A DNA stretch of 10,774 bases from Lojkania enalia (taxonomy: Eukaryota > Ascomycota > Dothideomycetes > Pleosporales): contig ML986793.1 in assembly GCA_010094045.1 (NCBI GenBank), positions 67,277 to 78,050 on the forward strand, read 5' to 3'. A program made the translations under genes and the position numbers. Numbering within the stretch: position 1 is the stretch's first letter; each line of letters begins with the position of its first letter. Shown here in pieces: positions 9,847 to 10,774 of this stretch. The notes under the pieces were generated by a model that did not search any database, had not been told where the DNA came from, and was given only the letters and a program-made list of their open reading frames with translations.

Positions 9847-10125
9847 TATAATAGTATAGGTAAGATAATAGGTCTAAATATAATACGAATCTACTTAAAG
9901 GTATATAAGAATATATAGGGGATTAGGGACCTAGAAATTCTATTAACACCTATAGGCCTTATACGAAAGGATATAGAAAAACTACTAAGCTACTTATAAG
10001 AGAGTATACAACTATATACGGATGAGAAAAGGGGTGGAACTAGGGGTAGAATAAGATAAGCGAAAAGCTTTAGGATAAGATTATATATAAAGCTTTTCGT
10101 AGAACGATTTCTTTATATTGTTATA
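9847..10125 (-). repeat. Right LTR (5' LTR of the inner element)
   Basis: 279 bp, the same length as the left LTR and collinear without gaps. On the plus strand it begins TA (decayed from TG) and ends TA (decayed from CA). Most differences from the left copy show A or T here, so this copy seems more heavily mutated, though it keeps some G/C bases lost from the left one (for example cgt at 10098-10100 and the g at 10120). As the 5' LTR it would have carried the element's promoter. Confidence 0.95.
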
Positions 10126-10130
10126 ATAAA
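10126..10130. repeat. 5-bp target-site duplication, right copy
   Basis: ataaa, identical to 2926-2930. It is the first sequence of the outer element after the insertion. Confidence 0.9.
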
Positions 10131-10445
10131 GATTATTAACGAAGAATATCTAAATAATAATCTAATCTAAGATACCTTAAAGCTATTAAAAGAAGAAGCC
10201 TATTAATCTAAGTTTCTAACTTTAGCTAACTATAAAGAGTATAACAACTAACTATACTACTAAAATCGACTTATAGTACTAGATTATAATAAGCTAAAGC
10301 TTAAACTACTATAAGCTATTTATAACTTCTCGTCTAGTAGATACTCTAGTTAAGAAAAGACCTTAGAACTATTCTAGTATAAGTACTATTAGTTAAGAAT
10401 ATTTAACTTAGTATAATAATATATAGACTATTATTAATATATTCT
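10126..10445 (+). pseudogene. Outer Ty3/gypsy pol relic, integrase N-terminal part
   Basis: Continuation of the outer polyprotein in the same frame as before the insertion. It reads DTLKLLKEEAY, then RLIVLDYNKLKLKLL (about 10270-10314), the segment just before the integrase zinc finger, followed by the finger: AIYNFSSSRYSS (about 10315-10350; two His now Tyr), EKTLELF, KYY, and a C-x2-C decayed to Tyr-Tyr-stop-Tyr at 10429-10440. The match then stops at 10445, where pogo-2 begins. The integrase catalytic core is not in the window; it should resume beyond pogo-2 if that is a simple insertion. Confidence 0.87.
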
Positions 10446-10478
10446 ACTATTAAAGCAGCTAAACTATTAAAGCAGCTA
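10446..10478. repeat. Terminal repeat doublet of pogo-2
   Basis: actattaaagcagcta occurs at 10446-10461 and 10463-10478, identical copies with a 17-bp period. This is the same layout as the end of pogo-1. The opposite terminal repeat lies outside the window. Confidence 0.78.
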
Positions 10479-10528
10479 CTTTTTTTTAGTATTATAAACA
10501 CTACGTACGAACTATAATTAATCTATAA

Positions 10529-10774
10529 TACAACCTTCTATTAATTTAATAAGAAGGTAGAATTAAGCTTACCTTATAGGCGTATAAATTAGGCTAGTTT
10601 AAAAGCGTATAATACGCTACTATAGCTTTTAATATATAATATTAACAACTCTCTACTTAACTTTATAGAATCGCGTTTCGTCCTCGTATATAACTAAATT
10701 GCTAGAAGCTTATAGTAACTAAAGAATAAATAATCGTATAATATATTCTTAACCTTAATTTGCGAGGATTTACG
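10529..10774 (+). pseudogene. Fot1/pogo-type transposase relic, N-terminal part
   Basis: The plus-strand frame in phase with 10562 shows the N-terminal DNA-binding region of a pogo-type transposase: EGRIKLTL (10553-10576), AYKLG, FKSV (10598-10609), AFNI, RIAFRPRI (about 10676-10700), the tail of the helix-turn-helix, then a LEE-like KLIVTKE and YILNLNLRGFT (10742-10774), equivalent to the IL-x-LD-x-RGF motif that pogo-1 also has at about 910-888. Gln and Arg codons appear as TAG/TAA. The start is uncertain: no ATG remains and the first 25 bases or so are unclear. The catalytic domain is outside the window. Confidence 0.8.

Larger units (their letters stand above)
2931..10125 (-). mobile_element. 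Complete chromodomain Ty3/gypsy retrotransposon (inner)
   Basis: A 7,195-bp LTR retrotransposon in minus orientation: 5' LTR 9847-10125, leader, gag, pol with protease, RT, RNase H, integrase and chromodomain, an extra plus-strand frame, polypurine tract, then 3' LTR 2931-3209. The flanks are a perfect ataaa duplication. The domain order PR-RT-RH-IN plus a C-terminal chromodomain makes it a chromovirus-type Ty3/gypsy element. All proteins are broken by RIP-type stops, so it is dead. The insertion plus duplication is 7,200 bp, a multiple of three, and the outer pol frame resumes unchanged after it, which confirms the boundaries. Confidence 0.95.
1..10774. other. RIP-mutated nested transposon block
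   Basis: The whole window shows depletion of CpA and TpG with excess TpA; positions 1-182 contain no CpA or TpG at all. CpG is kept at many sites (for example around 781-800), so simple CpG methylation decay does not explain it. In every recognisable protein relic, Gln and Trp codons are TAA/TAG, and catalytic Asp, His and Cys codons are turned into Asn, Tyr and Tyr, which are C>T changes on one strand or the other. This is the known outcome of repeat-induced point mutation in filamentous ascomycetes. No host gene was found in any frame I read. Confidence 0.9.
10445..10774 (+). mobile_element. Fot1/pogo-like DNA transposon (pogo-2), 5' part
   Basis: A second DNA transposon, plus orientation, entering at a TA (10445-10446) within the outer integrase relic and leaving the window on the right. 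It begins with a doubled terminal motif of 17-bp period (10446-10478), followed about 80 bp later by a transposase N-terminus. The terminal motif differs from that of pogo-1 by transversions as well as transitions, so it is a different family rather than a RIP variant of the same one. Confidence 0.8.

Noticed and set aside
1..10774. Alternative genetic code with TAA/TAG read as glutamine
   Set aside because: Stops also sit at Trp positions, and catalytic Asp, His and Cys are replaced by Asn and Tyr in the same genes. Those are C>T/G>A changes, which a recoded stop would not explain.
1..10774. AT-rich organellar or bacterial DNA
   Set aside because: Composition alone would allow it, but Ty3/gypsy and Fot1/pogo relics with LTRs and RIP-type changes place this in fungal nuclear heterochromatin.

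Overview
This window is a nest of dead transposable elements from the AT-rich, repeat-filled part of what is most likely a filamentous ascomycete (Pezizomycotina) genome. Two things point there. The element families (Fot1/pogo-type DDE transposons and chromodomain-bearing Ty3/gypsy retrotransposons) are typical of such fungi. The sequence also carries the signature of repeat-induced point mutation (RIP): CpA and TpG are almost absent while TpA is everywhere (positions 1-182 contain neither CpA nor TpG), and every coding relic is riddled with TAG/TAA at former Gln and Trp codons plus Asp>Asn, His>Tyr, Cys>Tyr and Gly>Ser/Arg changes. I see no intact host gene, tRNA, rRNA or CRISPR array.

Layout, left to right. 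(1) 1-1217, minus strand: the 5' part of a Fot1/pogo-like DNA transposon (pogo-1), cut by the left edge, with a doubled 17-bp-period terminal repeat at its end. (2) 1218-2930, plus strand: reverse transcriptase and RNase H relics of an outer Ty3/gypsy element. (3) 2931-10125, minus strand: a complete 7,195-bp chromodomain Ty3/gypsy element with two 279-bp LTRs, a polypurine tract, gag, pol (protease, RT, RNase H, integrase, chromodomain) and an extra plus-strand reading frame between pol and its 3' LTR. It is flanked by a perfect 5-bp target duplication (ataaa). (4) 10126-10445, plus strand: the outer gypsy element resumes in the same reading frame with its integrase zinc-finger region. (5) 10445-10774, plus strand: the 5' part of a second, different Fot1/pogo-like transposon (pogo-2), running off the right edge.

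History inferred: an outer gypsy element was hit by the inner gypsy element, and apparently by two pogo-type elements (only one end of each is visible). The whole block then underwent RIP. The two LTRs of the inner element differ at 25 of 279 positions by my hand alignment; all 25 are transitions and there are no indels, so they cannot be used as a simple clock.

The most interesting item is the plus-strand frame at about 3602-4271 inside the inner element. It opens with a surviving ATG, reads coherently apart from RIP-type stops and one apparent frameshift, has a basic Lys/Arg/Glu-rich tail, and ends tail-to-tail with pol, overlapping it by 14 bp. It resembles the extra antisense ORFs known from some plant Ty3/gypsy elements; I do not recognise its family.
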